Below, in pieces: positions 5,782 through 13,126 of a stretch of 15,661 nucleotides of DNA; position 1 is the first letter of the stretch, and each line of letters starts with the position of its first letter. Made by a program: the position numbers and the translations under genes. This stretch comes from JBAXAB01 sp043718245. Lineage in GTDB: Bacteria; Patescibacteriota; Minisyncoccia; Phycocordibacterales; CAIZLB01. The stretch lies in contig JAYSWB010000031.1 of the NCBI GenBank assembly GCA_043718245.1, positions 1 to 15,661 on the forward strand, given 5' to 3'. The notes under the pieces are model-generated. The model saw only the letters and a program-made list of their open reading frames with translations. It did not search any database and was not told the DNA's origin.

Positions 5782-6278
5782 TTTTTACAAATGTCATCGA
5801 AGGTAAAAAGGGAATAGGCGCTTTGGTTGTGTCCAGACAATATGTAAAGGGTTATGGAACAGTTGTTTTCGTAAACCTTCTCGTGATTCTTGGGATAGGT
5901 CTGGTATTTAGCTTATTGTTTAGATTGATAATGTGGGGTCTCGGGTTGCTACTCTATGCTACATACTTAGGAAATCTTTCAATTATCTCTGCTCTAGTGA
6001 TTGCGCTAGTTGTAATGGTTGTAGCAGCTCTTATTGTAGTGTTGTGGAAGTCTTTTGCTTTTGTAGTTCTATATTCAATGTTCAAGAAACTCCAGGCAAT
6101 AAAGGCTCATCATGTCGGTAGTCTTGATGAAGGCAGAAAGACTGTCAAAATTTGGTTAATTTTGGGCCTCATCACAATCGCTATTTGTGTCGGAGTAATG
6201 TCCGCTCTTAAAGATTACAATCCAAGAGGTCAAGGCCCCGCAAGTATTGAAGAGGCGATGATGTACACAGATTACTAA
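5778..6278 (+). CDS. Polytopic membrane protein, C-terminal part (out of frame with the N-part)
   Basis: This frame would start at GTG 5778, overlapping the upstream stop as GTGA. Its sequence begins in the middle of a typical domain (V-I-E-G-K-K-G-I-G-A-L-x-x-S-R-Q-Y-V-K-G, a conserved cytoplasmic loop between helices), then three hydrophobic segments near residues 28-63, 67-97 and 125-145, and a short polar tail. This indicates the second half of the preceding gene, not an independent start. Separate translation by stop-start coupling remains possible. The stop overlaps by 2 nt the stop of the convergent ComF-like gene. Confidence 0.65.
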   Translation: MIFTNVIEGKKGIGALVVSRQYVKGYGTVVFVNLLVILGIGLVFSLLFRLIMWGLGLLLYATYLGNLSIISALVIALVVMVVAALIVVLWKSFAFVVLYSMFKKLQAIKAHHVGSLDEGRKTVKIWLILGLITIAICVGVMSALKDYNPRGQGPASIEEAMMYTDY

Positions 6279-6952
6279 TGTGCGATTGCAACAGTTAAAA
6301 TAATTTTAGGTTCCAATTTTTTCGCTAAATTTTCAAGACTTTTTAGAGTACTGCCCGTGGTCGTTACATCATCAAAAATAATCAATCCAGAATTGGGTGA
6401 TATTTTTGCTGTGGGCAAAAGAGTAAACTTATTTGCACTAATATTTTGACGCTCTTCTCGGCTTAACTTTTTGTTTGATTTAACTTCTTTATCTAGAACC
6501 CCAAAAATCTTTTGAAAAGAGAAAGATGAATTTTTCTTCATCTCTTGAAAAAGGTCCTGATTATGATCCCATTTTTTATCACCACGATGGAAGGTGGTTG
6601 ATGGAGCAAATGTAACAATCCACTCAGTTATATTGTGTCGACCATCCAGCTTGTCGGAGATCAATGCTAAAATTTCATCCAAAAGAATTCCACTTAAAAA
6701 TTTAATTGTGTACTTATCCCTTTTATATTTGAACCAATATATAGATGAATGAACCTCTGGGATACTGTAAGACAAAATCGCAGTGTCGTTTAAAGTGGCT
6801 TTGCAAACAACCCTTTCGGTATGATTACCCTTATTCAAAGGGGGGATTGTGCGGCTATCAAGCTTCGTTGTTGGTATCTTGCTTCGGGATTCTTCATATA
6901 CAAGGGTGAGGAAAAATCCATATATTGCCCTTATAATGTTTTTAATTCGCAT
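6275..6952 (-). CDS. ComF-like phosphoribosyltransferase
   Basis: A 225-aa ComF-family protein. The PRPP-binding loop is L-I-I-F-D-D-V-T-T-T-G-S-T (residues 190-202). Upstream are the ComF features V-T-F-A-P-S-T-T-F-H-R-G-D-K-K-W-D-H-N-Q-D-L (about 113-134, matching the P-x-P...R-G-x-N-Q-x-x-L motif) and L-S-R-E-E-R-Q-N (163-170). The N-terminal zinc ribbon of classical ComF is missing: only one cysteine is present. ComF is needed for natural transformation in several bacteria, and the gene is divergent from pilM at the head of a type IV pilus locus. The frame is open to 7075, but ATG 6952 is chosen because a TATACT -10 lies exactly 6 nt upstream and because a start further upstream would run into pilM. 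ATG 6958 is an alternative. Confidence 0.8.
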   Translation of the reverse strand: MRIKNIIRAIYGFFLTLVYEESRSKIPTTKLDSRTIPPLNKGNHTERVVCKATLNDTAILSYSIPEVHSSIYWFKYKRDKYTIKFLSGILLDEILALISDKLDGRHNITEWIVTFAPSTTFHRGDKKWDHNQDLFQEMKKNSSFSFQKIFGVLDKEVKSNKKLSREERQNISANKFTLLPTAKISPNSGLIIFDDVTTTGSTLKSLENLAKKLEPKIILTVAIAH

Positions 6953-6958
6953 AACCAT

Positions 6959-6968
6959 AGTATATAAT
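6959..6968. promoter_or_regulatory. Divergent, overlapping -10 boxes for comF-like gene and pilM
   Basis: Minus-strand TATACT (6964-6959) lies 6 nt before ATG 6952, and plus-strand TATAAT (6963-6968) lies 27 nt before ATG 6996. The two hexamers share two bases, so only one RNA polymerase could occupy the site at a time. Confidence 0.45.
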
Positions 6969-6995
6969 GATAGAGATCCAAATTCTACGCTCTTC

Positions 6996-8123
6996 ATGGC
7001 AAATTTTTTTAAAAATCTTTTCAAATCATCTCCAGGTAGCGTCATCGGCATTGATGTCGGCTCTTCTTCACTCAAGATAATTCAAATTAAAAAACAACAT
7101 GGACGCGCAATCCTCGAGACTTACGGTGCTTTGGCCTTAGGTCCTTATGCGAATTTGTCTATTGGTCAAGTAACCGCTCTATCCCCAGAGAAAATCGGTG
7201 AAGCTTTGAAAGACCTTATAAAAGAATCAAATGTCACAAGTCTTATTGGTGGACTTTCAATTCCTTTCCGTTCGAGCTTGGTGTCTCTTATCGAACTCCC
7301 GGCCCTTGGCGAAAAAAAGCTTCAAGAAATGATCCCTATAGAGGCTCGAAAATATATTCCCGTTCCAATCAGCGAAGTCAGTCTCGACTGGTGGATAGTC
7401 CCAAGTGAACATGACAGCTCTCTCGATTTTGTAGAAAACGACGACGAGTCAAAACGTATTCAAGACGCACAGACTAAAAAAACCGAAGTGCTGGTGGTCT
7501 CCATACATAATGACGTTTTAAACAGCTATACCACCGTAGTGAGGGAGGCAAATCTCCAGGACTCTTTTTTTGAAATTGAAATGTTTAGTTCGACTCGAGC
7601 ACTTCTTTCAGGCGAAACTCAACCTGTCCTAATTTTCGACTTTGGCGCATCGTCTACAAAAATTTACATTCTTGAACGAGGGGTCATTCGCTATTCACAC
7701 GTCATCAATCGCGGGTCTCAAGAAATTAGCACGACAATTTCACGCAGTTTGGGTGTTACGTTCGATCAAGCAGAACATATAAAAAGAAACCTTGGCACAG
7801 GTCAAGTTCCAAATGAAAAAAATATCTATGATGCGATTTCTCTGACTCTAGACTATATTTTTTCCGAAGCAAACAGCACTGTTTTAAATTACCAGAGAAA
7901 ATATAACAAAGTCATCAGCAAAGTCATCCTTACAGGCGGGGGATCTAATATGAAGGGGGTACTTGAAATGGCTAAGGCAAACTTCCAAACAGAGGTGGTC
8001 TTGGGATTACCTTTTGCAAAAGTTGAAACACCAGCATTCATGGATGAAGTACTGACTTCTATTGGCTCTGAGTTCTCGGTTGCAATCGGAGTCGCGCTTC
8101 GAAAACTTCAGGAATTAAGCTAA
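6996..8123 (+). CDS. pilM: Type IV pilus assembly protein PilM (actin-like ATPase)
   Basis: PilM is the cytoplasmic actin-fold member of the pilus alignment complex; it binds the N-terminal tail of PilN. From ATG 6996 the protein is 375 aa, the usual size. The phosphate-1 motif G-I-D-V-G-S-S-S-L-K is at residues 18-27, the PilM-typical M-I-P-I-E-A-R-K-Y-I-P-V-P follows, then phosphate-2 L-I-F-D-F-G-A-S-S-T-K and, near the end, the adenosine motif L-T-G-G-G-S-N-M-K-G. The frame is open further upstream to 6849, but M-A-N-F-F-K-N-L-F is the normal family start and lies downstream of the TATAAT at 6963. There is no ribosome binding site. It is the first gene of the pilus block and is separated from pilN by 74 nt containing a new promoter. 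Confidence 0.93.
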   Translation: MANFFKNLFKSSPGSVIGIDVGSSSLKIIQIKKQHGRAILETYGALALGPYANLSIGQVTALSPEKIGEALKDLIKESNVTSLIGGLSIPFRSSLVSLIELPALGEKKLQEMIPIEARKYIPVPISEVSLDWWIVPSEHDSSLDFVENDDESKRIQDAQTKKTEVLVVSIHNDVLNSYTTVVREANLQDSFFEIEMFSSTRALLSGETQPVLIFDFGASSTKIYILERGVIRYSHVINRGSQEISTTISRSLGVTFDQAEHIKRNLGTGQVPNEKNIYDAISLTLDYIFSEANSTVLNYQRKYNKVISKVILTGGGSNMKGVLEMAKANFQTEVVLGLPFAKVETPAFMDEVLTSIGSEFSVAIGVALRKLQELS

Positions 8124-8180
8124 ATTATTTATACACATCCCACCGTTGTCTTTGTGCTATTGTTTTTAATAGGGCGGTGG

Positions 8181-8186
8181 TATAAT
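8181..8186 (+). promoter_or_regulatory. Extended -10 box of pilN
   Basis: TGG-TATAAT; predicted +1 about 5 nt before ATG 8198, leaving no room for a Shine-Dalgarno site. Confidence 0.5.
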
Positions 8187-8197
8187 AAAACAAGTTT

Positions 8198-8911
8198 ATG
8201 GAAACAAAATTCCAGACATCTTTTATACCAAAAGCTCCGGTCACGGATTCTTCTCCCGGAAGACGCTCTTCCGGAGCAGGTTTTTTATTTTTAATATCCT
8301 TTATTATCTTTATGGCAAGTATCTCTGCCGCAGCTGGTGTATTTTTCTACAATCAAATTATTGATCAAGATATCAAGAAGGGAAATGAAGAACTTAGCGA
8401 TAATAAAAATATCTTTGATCCAAAACTTGTACAGGAATATAGCCGTCTCAACGATCGAATCAATGCTTCGTATGAAATCCTAAAGAAACACGTCGCAATT
8501 TCTAATCTTTTCAATATTCTCTCTGATGTGACCCTAAAAAATGTTCGCTTCAATAACTTTACATATTTAAATGCGGGTGGAGACAAGATCTCTCTGACTA
8601 TGAGTGGACAAACCCTAAGCTATGAAATGGTGGCCCTCCAAGCTCGCGCGCTCACTGACCCCACTATGAAGTACCGAAATGCATTTAAAAGCCCAATCTT
8701 GGGAGATTTAAATGTAGACTCTTTAGGTAACGTGAGCTTTAATTTGTCATCATCCATTGACCCTGCTGTGGTCTCTTACTATAGACTTGTTCAAGATTTG
8801 AAAAAGTCTGGCGAATTGGATGAATATGCAAATGCAACATTGCGAAATAACCCAGCAACTCCACCTCAATCTACAACCCCGTCCACTAATCTAAACTTTA
8901 TAGAATCATGA
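8198..8911 (+). CDS. pilN: PilN-like type IV pilus inner-membrane protein
   Basis: The 237-aa protein has a short cytoplasmic tail (T-S-F-I-P-K near residue 7, in the place of the I-N-L-L-P motif by which PilN binds PilM), one membrane helix at about 28-51, a coiled-coil stretch around 55-100 and a periplasmic-type alpha/beta domain with an N-x-L-S-D-V-T-L-K-N-V-R-F-N-N-F segment typical of PilN. The C-terminal 20 residues are Pro/Thr/Ser-rich. It would anchor PilM to the membrane and pair with PilO. Its stop overlaps the start of pilO (ATGA), a sign of translational coupling. Identity rests on architecture and gene order as much as on sequence. Confidence 0.82.
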   Translation: METKFQTSFIPKAPVTDSSPGRRSSGAGFLFLISFIIFMASISAAAGVFFYNQIIDQDIKKGNEELSDNKNIFDPKLVQEYSRLNDRINASYEILKKHVAISNLFNILSDVTLKNVRFNNFTYLNAGGDKISLTMSGQTLSYEMVALQARALTDPTMKYRNAFKSPILGDLNVDSLGNVSFNLSSSIDPAVVSYYRLVQDLKKSGELDEYANATLRNNPATPPQSTTPSTNLNFIES

Positions 8912-9447
8912 AAATATTAATTCCATTATTATTAGTAGGAGCAGCAATCGGAATATTTTTTGGATATACCGATGGTCATTATCGTGAAGCTTTGGCAAAA
9001 AAAGCGACTGCTGATCAAATCGAGAAAGCCAAGGAGAATGCCCGTGCCTTGAACGAGCAACGTGAAAAGTTAACAGTGATGTGGAAGAAAATTTCAGCAG
9101 CAGACACCTCAAAGTTGTCAAAGATGCTTCCTGACAGTGTTGAAAATGTCGGCTTGATCATAGAGATTAATAATGTTTCAAAGAAAAATGGAATGGGGGA
9201 TATCAAGAATCCTCAGATAAATCAGGCGACATCGGCCAAAGGTTCGGTCAAGGGAGTAGATTCATCAAAATACGGCTCACTCTCAATGAGCTTTAATATT
9301 ACAGGAACGTACGATCAGTTCCTTGCCTTTATTCAGGACCTAGAGACTTACGTTCGTCTGGTGGATATAATTGGTTTGTCTTTTACTTCAACAAAAGATG
9401 GTCGATATACTTATAACATTACTATTCAGACCTATTGGTTAAAATAA
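8908..9447 (+). CDS. pilO: PilO-like type IV pilus inner-membrane protein
   Basis: The 179-aa protein has a membrane helix at residues 3-20, a coiled coil at about 25-60 and a small alpha/beta domain with F-N-I-T-G-T-Y-D-Q-F-L-A-F-I-Q-D-L-E-T-Y-V-R-L-V-D-I, which is characteristic of PilO (F-x-G-x-Y-x-x-F-x-x-F-L-x-x-L-x-x-x-x-R-I-V). PilO forms a heterodimer with PilN and links PilM/PilN to PilP and the secretin in diderms. It overlaps pilN by 4 nt and the next gene follows after 1 nt. There is no ribosome binding site. Confidence 0.87.
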   Translation: MKILIPLLLVGAAIGIFFGYTDGHYREALAKKATADQIEKAKENARALNEQREKLTVMWKKISAADTSKLSKMLPDSVENVGLIIEINNVSKKNGMGDIKNPQINQATSAKGSVKGVDSSKYGSLSMSFNITGTYDQFLAFIQDLETYVRLVDIIGLSFTSTKDGRYTYNITIQTYWLK

Positions 9448-9448
9448 A

Positions 9449-9853
9449 ATGATGTCAAAAATAAAAACAATTATCGTAGTCGTCTTAATCCTAGCAGCTG
9501 GTTTTTTTGCTTACAGCTATTTTTTCGTATCGGATAAAGACACAACCAGCAATTTGCAGGAAGTTTCAAAGTCAGGCTTCAGTAGCAAATCGGCTACTTC
9601 CTCAAAAGAAATAAATCAGAATGATCAATATGTTAGGCAATTAATCGCGCTTCGGGCCATTTCATTTAACTTCGACATTTTCTCGGATGATGCATACAAG
9701 ATTTTGCATGCTTCTAATACTAATATTCCCCCAGAAGAAAAAGGAAGACAGAATCCATTTGCGCCGATAGAGACAGGTGATGGCGGTTTTTCAAATACTG
9801 CGGCTCCTACTTCTACAGGTTTCCAAATTGTCTCGACATCAACTCGTAGATAG
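9449..9853 (+). CDS. PilP-like small membrane-anchored pilus protein
   Basis: The 134-aa protein has one N-terminal membrane helix (about residues 7-26), a Ser/Thr-rich linker, a short helical segment (L-I-A-L-R-A-I-S-F-N-F-D-I-F-S-D) and the sequence K-G-R-Q-N-P-F-A-P-I at 98-107, which resembles the R-R-D-P-F-x-P segment of PilP. It has no lipobox cysteine, unlike PilP lipoproteins, and no C-terminal beta-domain, which PilP uses to contact the secretin. That fits an organism without a classical outer membrane. It lies 1 nt after pilO. ATG 9452 is an equally good start. The PilP assignment is based mainly on position, size and the N-P-F-x-P motif. Confidence 0.65.
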   Translation: MMSKIKTIIVVVLILAAGFFAYSYFFVSDKDTTSNLQEVSKSGFSSKSATSSKEINQNDQYVRQLIALRAISFNFDIFSDDAYKILHASNTNIPPEEKGRQNPFAPIETGDGGFSNTAAPTSTGFQIVSTSTRR

Positions 9854-9891
9854 TTTTTATAAATTTACTGGCTCGTAAGAAAATAATATCG

Positions 9892-9897
9892 TATAAT
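9892..9897 (+). promoter_or_regulatory. -10 box of pilB, leaderless
   Basis: TATAAT followed by exactly 6 nt (AAACAC) and ATG 9904. Confidence 0.55.
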
Positions 9898-9903
9898 AAA
9901 CAC

Positions 9904-11617
9904 ATGAGTTTTCTCGACATACTTGCTCGCGACAAAATAATTACAAAGGATGATGTTGGCTACATTGTAGAAGAAGCCCAAAGTGGTGATGCGTCTATTG
10001 AACAGATTTTGAGACAACGCGGTATTAATGAAGAAACTATCTTAAAAGCCAAAGGAGAGTTTTTAGAAATCCCAAGCAGAACTATAGGTGAAAAAGAAAT
10101 TTCGTATGATATTTTAAAGTATATTCCAGAAGAGTCAGCCTCGCATTACAAAATTATTCCGCTCGGAGTAAAAGACAACACTTTGGATGTTGGTTTTGTT
10201 GATCCAGATAATATAGAGGCGCGGGACGCACTGAACTTTATCTCGCAGAAAAATGGCATGCCATACAAAATCTTTCTTGTTTCAGAAGGAGATTTTGCAA
10301 AAGTGCTGGATTCATATCGTGGGTTATCCGGAGAGGTTTCCAAAGCCTTGGGGGATTTGGATACTACTTTTAAAATTGAAAATCTTGATGTTAACCGCGA
10401 AGAAAAGGCGGGTAATCCAAAAGATATTAATATTATAGAAGACGCACCTGTAACAAAAATCGTAGCCACAATCTTGCGCTACGCCATCGAAGGGGAAGCC
10501 TCAGATATTCACATTGAACCTTTGGCTGATAGTATCCGTGTGCGTTTCCGAGTGGACGGTATTATGAATACGAGCTTGGTATTACCTGTAAAAGTAAAAG
10601 AAGCCGTCGTGTCTCGTATCAAGATTTTATGTAACATGAAACTGGACGAGAGACGAAAACCTCAAGACGGACGATTTTCCGCACGCATTGATGAAAGAAA
10701 AATCGATTTTCGTGTTTCTACTTTCCCGACTTATTATGGTGAAAAAGTGGTGATGAGAATCCTGGATCAACAGCGTGGGGTAGCAAAACTTTCAGAAATC
10801 GGCTTTACAAAAGAAAATTACGATTTGATTATAGATGCTATCAATCGCCCGTACGGCCTAGTCCTTATCTCTGGTCCAACTGGTTCTGGAAAAAGTACCA
10901 CATTGTATTCTATGTTGAATGAAATTGATCGTGACGAACAGAACGTGCTTTCACTCGAGGACCCGATCGAATACAACATTTCAGGGATGAACCAGTCCCA
11001 AGTTCATCCGGAAATCGGGTACACCTTCGCAACTGGGCTTCGAACAACTTTGCGCCAGGACCCAGACGTAATCATGGTGGGGGAGATCCGAGACAAAGAG
11101 ACCGCCCAGCTTGCGATCCAGGCTGCTTTGACTGGTCACCTTGTGCTTTCGACAATTCACACCAACAGCTCTGTAGGTATTGTCCCACGATTGGTAGATA
11201 TGGGAATCGACCCGTATCTTATTGCGCCGACCCTTATATTAGGAATGGCGCAACGACTTGTCGGTAAGGCGTACGAACCTGCGGTAGAGGTGGTGCCAAT
11301 TGATGGCAGTTTCAAGGCAATGATCGATGCTCAATTCAAGGACTTACCCGCAGAGTTCAGGTCTAAAATCCCTGCAAAACAGGAAGTCTACCGCCGAAAG
11401 CCCACTCCGGATTGCCCTAAGGGAACAAAAGGGCGAATGGCAGTTACCGAAGTGTACAAAAATGGACAGGCAACTGGAGGCTATCATCTTGAAAGAACCA
11501 ACAGAATTGGCCATCAATAAATATTTGAGATCAAAAGGAATGCTCACTATGAAAGAAGACGCCATGATTAAGGCGCTGGATAAAATTATCCCCTTCGAAG
11601 AAGTCAGCGACTTATAA
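9904..11617 (+). CDS. pilB: Type IV pilus extension ATPase PilB, with a frameshift near the 3' end
   Basis: PilB powers pilus assembly. An MshEN/T2SSE N-terminal domain (about residues 1-140) precedes the GspE/PilB ATPase core: Walker A G-P-T-G-S-G-K-S (324-331), Asp box around L-E-D-P-I-E-Y (351-357), Walker B D-V-I-M-V-G-E-I-R-D (388-397) and His box G-H-L-V-L-S-T-I-H-T-N (411-421). The frame starting at 9904 runs to 11520 and ends in a tail unlike the family. The expected C-terminus (L-R-S-K-G-M-L-T-M-K-E-D-A-M-I-K-A-L...F-E-E-V) is in the other frame up to 11617. Removing one A from the A5 run at 11458-11462 joins them as E-V-Y-K-M-D-R-Q-L-E and gives a normal 570-aa protein. The tetracysteine zinc site usual in PilB/GspE is absent; only C504 remains. 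Confidence 0.9.
11458..11462 (+). other. Frameshift site in pilB (A5 run)
   Basis: Five A residues where four would keep pilB in one frame. As given, translation reads K-N-G-Q-A-T-G-G and stops at 11520; with one A fewer it reads K-M-D-R-Q-L-E and continues to 11617. Confidence 0.85.
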
Positions 11618-11623
11618 ATCTGC

Positions 11624-11629
11624 TATAAT
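11624..11629 (+). promoter_or_regulatory. Extended -10 box of the response regulator-pilT-pilC unit
   Basis: TGC-TATAAT, 8 nt before ATG 11638, overlapping the region just past the pilB stop. Predicted leader of about 2 nt. Confidence 0.5.
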
Positions 11630-11637
11630 AAAAACAT

Positions 11638-12051
11638 ATGAACAAAGAACTAGGAAAACCATACAAAATACTAATTGTCGACGATGATAAGTTTTTGTTG
11701 AATATGTATTCGATCAAATTCAAGAAAGAGCAATTCGACGTGACTACTGCTTCAAATGGTCTTGAAGCCCTAGAGCATCTACGAAGTGGATTGGCGCCGG
11801 ATGCAATTATTCTTGATATCGTTATGCCTGTTATGGATGGACTTGAATCTCTACAAAATATTCGAAAAGAAAGTTTGGCAAAAACATCTGTGATTATTAT
11901 CCTGAGCAACAACGGACAGTCATCTGATATTGAAAAAGCAAAAGATTTGGGAATCAACGGATATATCGTTAAGGCGACTACAATTCCTGCCGAGGTAGTC
12001 GGAGAGGTGCTCCGAGTATTAAAAGTCTCGCCACAACCTGCACAAAAATAA
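11638..12051 (+). CDS. CheY-like single-domain response regulator
   Basis: The 137-aa protein is a receiver domain only. Acidic pocket residues D15-D17 (I-L-I-V-D-D-D), phospho-acceptor D60 (I-I-L-D-I-V-M-P), switch residue S90 (I-I-I-L-S-N) and K112 (Y-I-V-K-A) are all in place, so it should be phosphorylatable. It has no output domain and must act by protein contact. It starts 20 nt after the corrected end of pilB and ends 1 nt before pilT, so it is embedded between the extension and retraction motors. Pilus motor control, as by PilG/PilH-type regulators, is the likely role. No histidine kinase is in the window. Confidence 0.92.
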   Translation: MNKELGKPYKILIVDDDKFLLNMYSIKFKKEQFDVTTASNGLEALEHLRSGLAPDAIILDIVMPVMDGLESLQNIRKESLAKTSVIIILSNNGQSSDIEKAKDLGINGYIVKATTIPAEVVGEVLRVLKVSPQPAQK

Positions 12052-12052
12052 T

Positions 12053-13114
12053 ATGAATTATCAAGAATTACTAAATGGCTTGCTCGATACAGTGGTTCAG
12101 GATGGCGCCTCCGATTTGCATTTGTCAGAGGGGCGCCATCCGACTCTTCGTATTGCAGGGCAACTTATTCCACTTGCAAAAAATGGACTCCTTACACATG
12201 CAGACATCGAAGGTATGTTAAAACTGATGTTGACCGAGAAGGGAATGAAAAAATTTCTTGAAACAAAGGAAATGGACTTTGCGCATGATTACGGAGTGAA
12301 AGGGCGATTTCGCGGTAACGCATTTGTCCAAAAGGGATTTTACAGTATCGTACTTCGTCTTATTCCAAAAAATATCAAGTCAATCGCCGAACTTGCACTT
12401 CCATCAATTTTGGAAAACTTTGCACGCAAGGAGCAAGGATTCTTTTTGATTGTAGGACCGGTAGGAATGGGAAAGACTACTACCTTGGCTGCTATGATTG
12501 AGCTTATCAATCAGGAACGAGCCGCTCATATCATTACGATTGAGGACCCGATCGAATATATTTACGAACAAAAAAAATCAATCATCGACCAAAGAGAGGT
12601 TGGACTTGATACAGAATCTTTCGCAAGTGGATTGCAATCTGCGTTTAGACAAGACGTGAATGTGCTTTTGGTAGGGGAAATGCGAGGACCTGAAACTATG
12701 GCGGCAGCGGTCACCGCAGCGGAGACTGGACACTTGGTGCTTTCAACACTTCACACAAATAATGCAGCGCAGACTATTGATCGAATCATTGATACTTTTC
12801 CACCAGGTCAACAGGACCAGATTCGTATCCAGCTCGCAGCTTCTCTCATTGGAATTTTTTCACAGAGACTAATCCCAAGAATTTCTGGAGGCTTAGTGCC
12901 TGCATATGAATTATTGATTGCGAACAATGCTGTTTCAAACTTGATCCGTGAAAAACGAACGCATGAAATCAACACTGTCATTGAAACTTCTCTCCAAGAG
13001 GGCATGATCGACCTTAATCGATCGCTTTCTGAATTGGTCCGAAAAGGTGAAATCTCAATCGAAAGCGCCTACCAACACTCGGCGAATCCAAAAATCTTGG
13101 AAAAGTATTTGTAA
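12053..13114 (+). CDS. pilT: Twitching/retraction ATPase PilT
   Basis: PilT is the hexameric ATPase that retracts type IV pili. The 353-aa protein has the normal length and order: N-terminal G-A-S-D-L-H-L-S-E-G motif (18-27), Walker A G-P-V-G-M-G-K-T (135-142), Asp box I-E-D-P-I-E-Y, Walker B N-V-L-L-V-G-E-M-R (203-211), His box G-H-L-V-L-S-T-L-H-T-N (226-236) and a C-terminal N-L-I-R-E segment corresponding to the A-I-R-N-L-I-R-E retraction signature. The residue after Walker B is Gly (E-M-R-G-P-E-T) where most family members have Asp. It follows the response regulator by 1 nt and precedes pilC by 12 nt, without a ribosome binding site. Confidence 0.94.
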   Translation: MNYQELLNGLLDTVVQDGASDLHLSEGRHPTLRIAGQLIPLAKNGLLTHADIEGMLKLMLTEKGMKKFLETKEMDFAHDYGVKGRFRGNAFVQKGFYSIVLRLIPKNIKSIAELALPSILENFARKEQGFFLIVGPVGMGKTTTLAAMIELINQERAAHIITIEDPIEYIYEQKKSIIDQREVGLDTESFASGLQSAFRQDVNVLLVGEMRGPETMAAAVTAAETGHLVLSTLHTNNAAQTIDRIIDTFPPGQQDQIRIQLAASLIGIFSQRLIPRISGGLVPAYELLIANNAVSNLIREKRTHEINTVIETSLQEGMIDLNRSLSELVRKGEISIESAYQHSANPKILEKYL

Positions 13115-13126
13115 TAGTAAAAATTA

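Noticed and set aside
6849..6995. Upstream extension of pilM
   Set aside because: The extra residues do not fit the family, would overlap the divergent ComF-like gene, and lie across the promoter; ATG 6996 is preferred.
8140..8180. Inverted CCACCG/CGGTGG arms between pilM and pilN
   Set aside because: Arms are only 6 bp with a loop of about 29 bases, and the right arm overlaps the promoter; too weak for a terminator or operator call.
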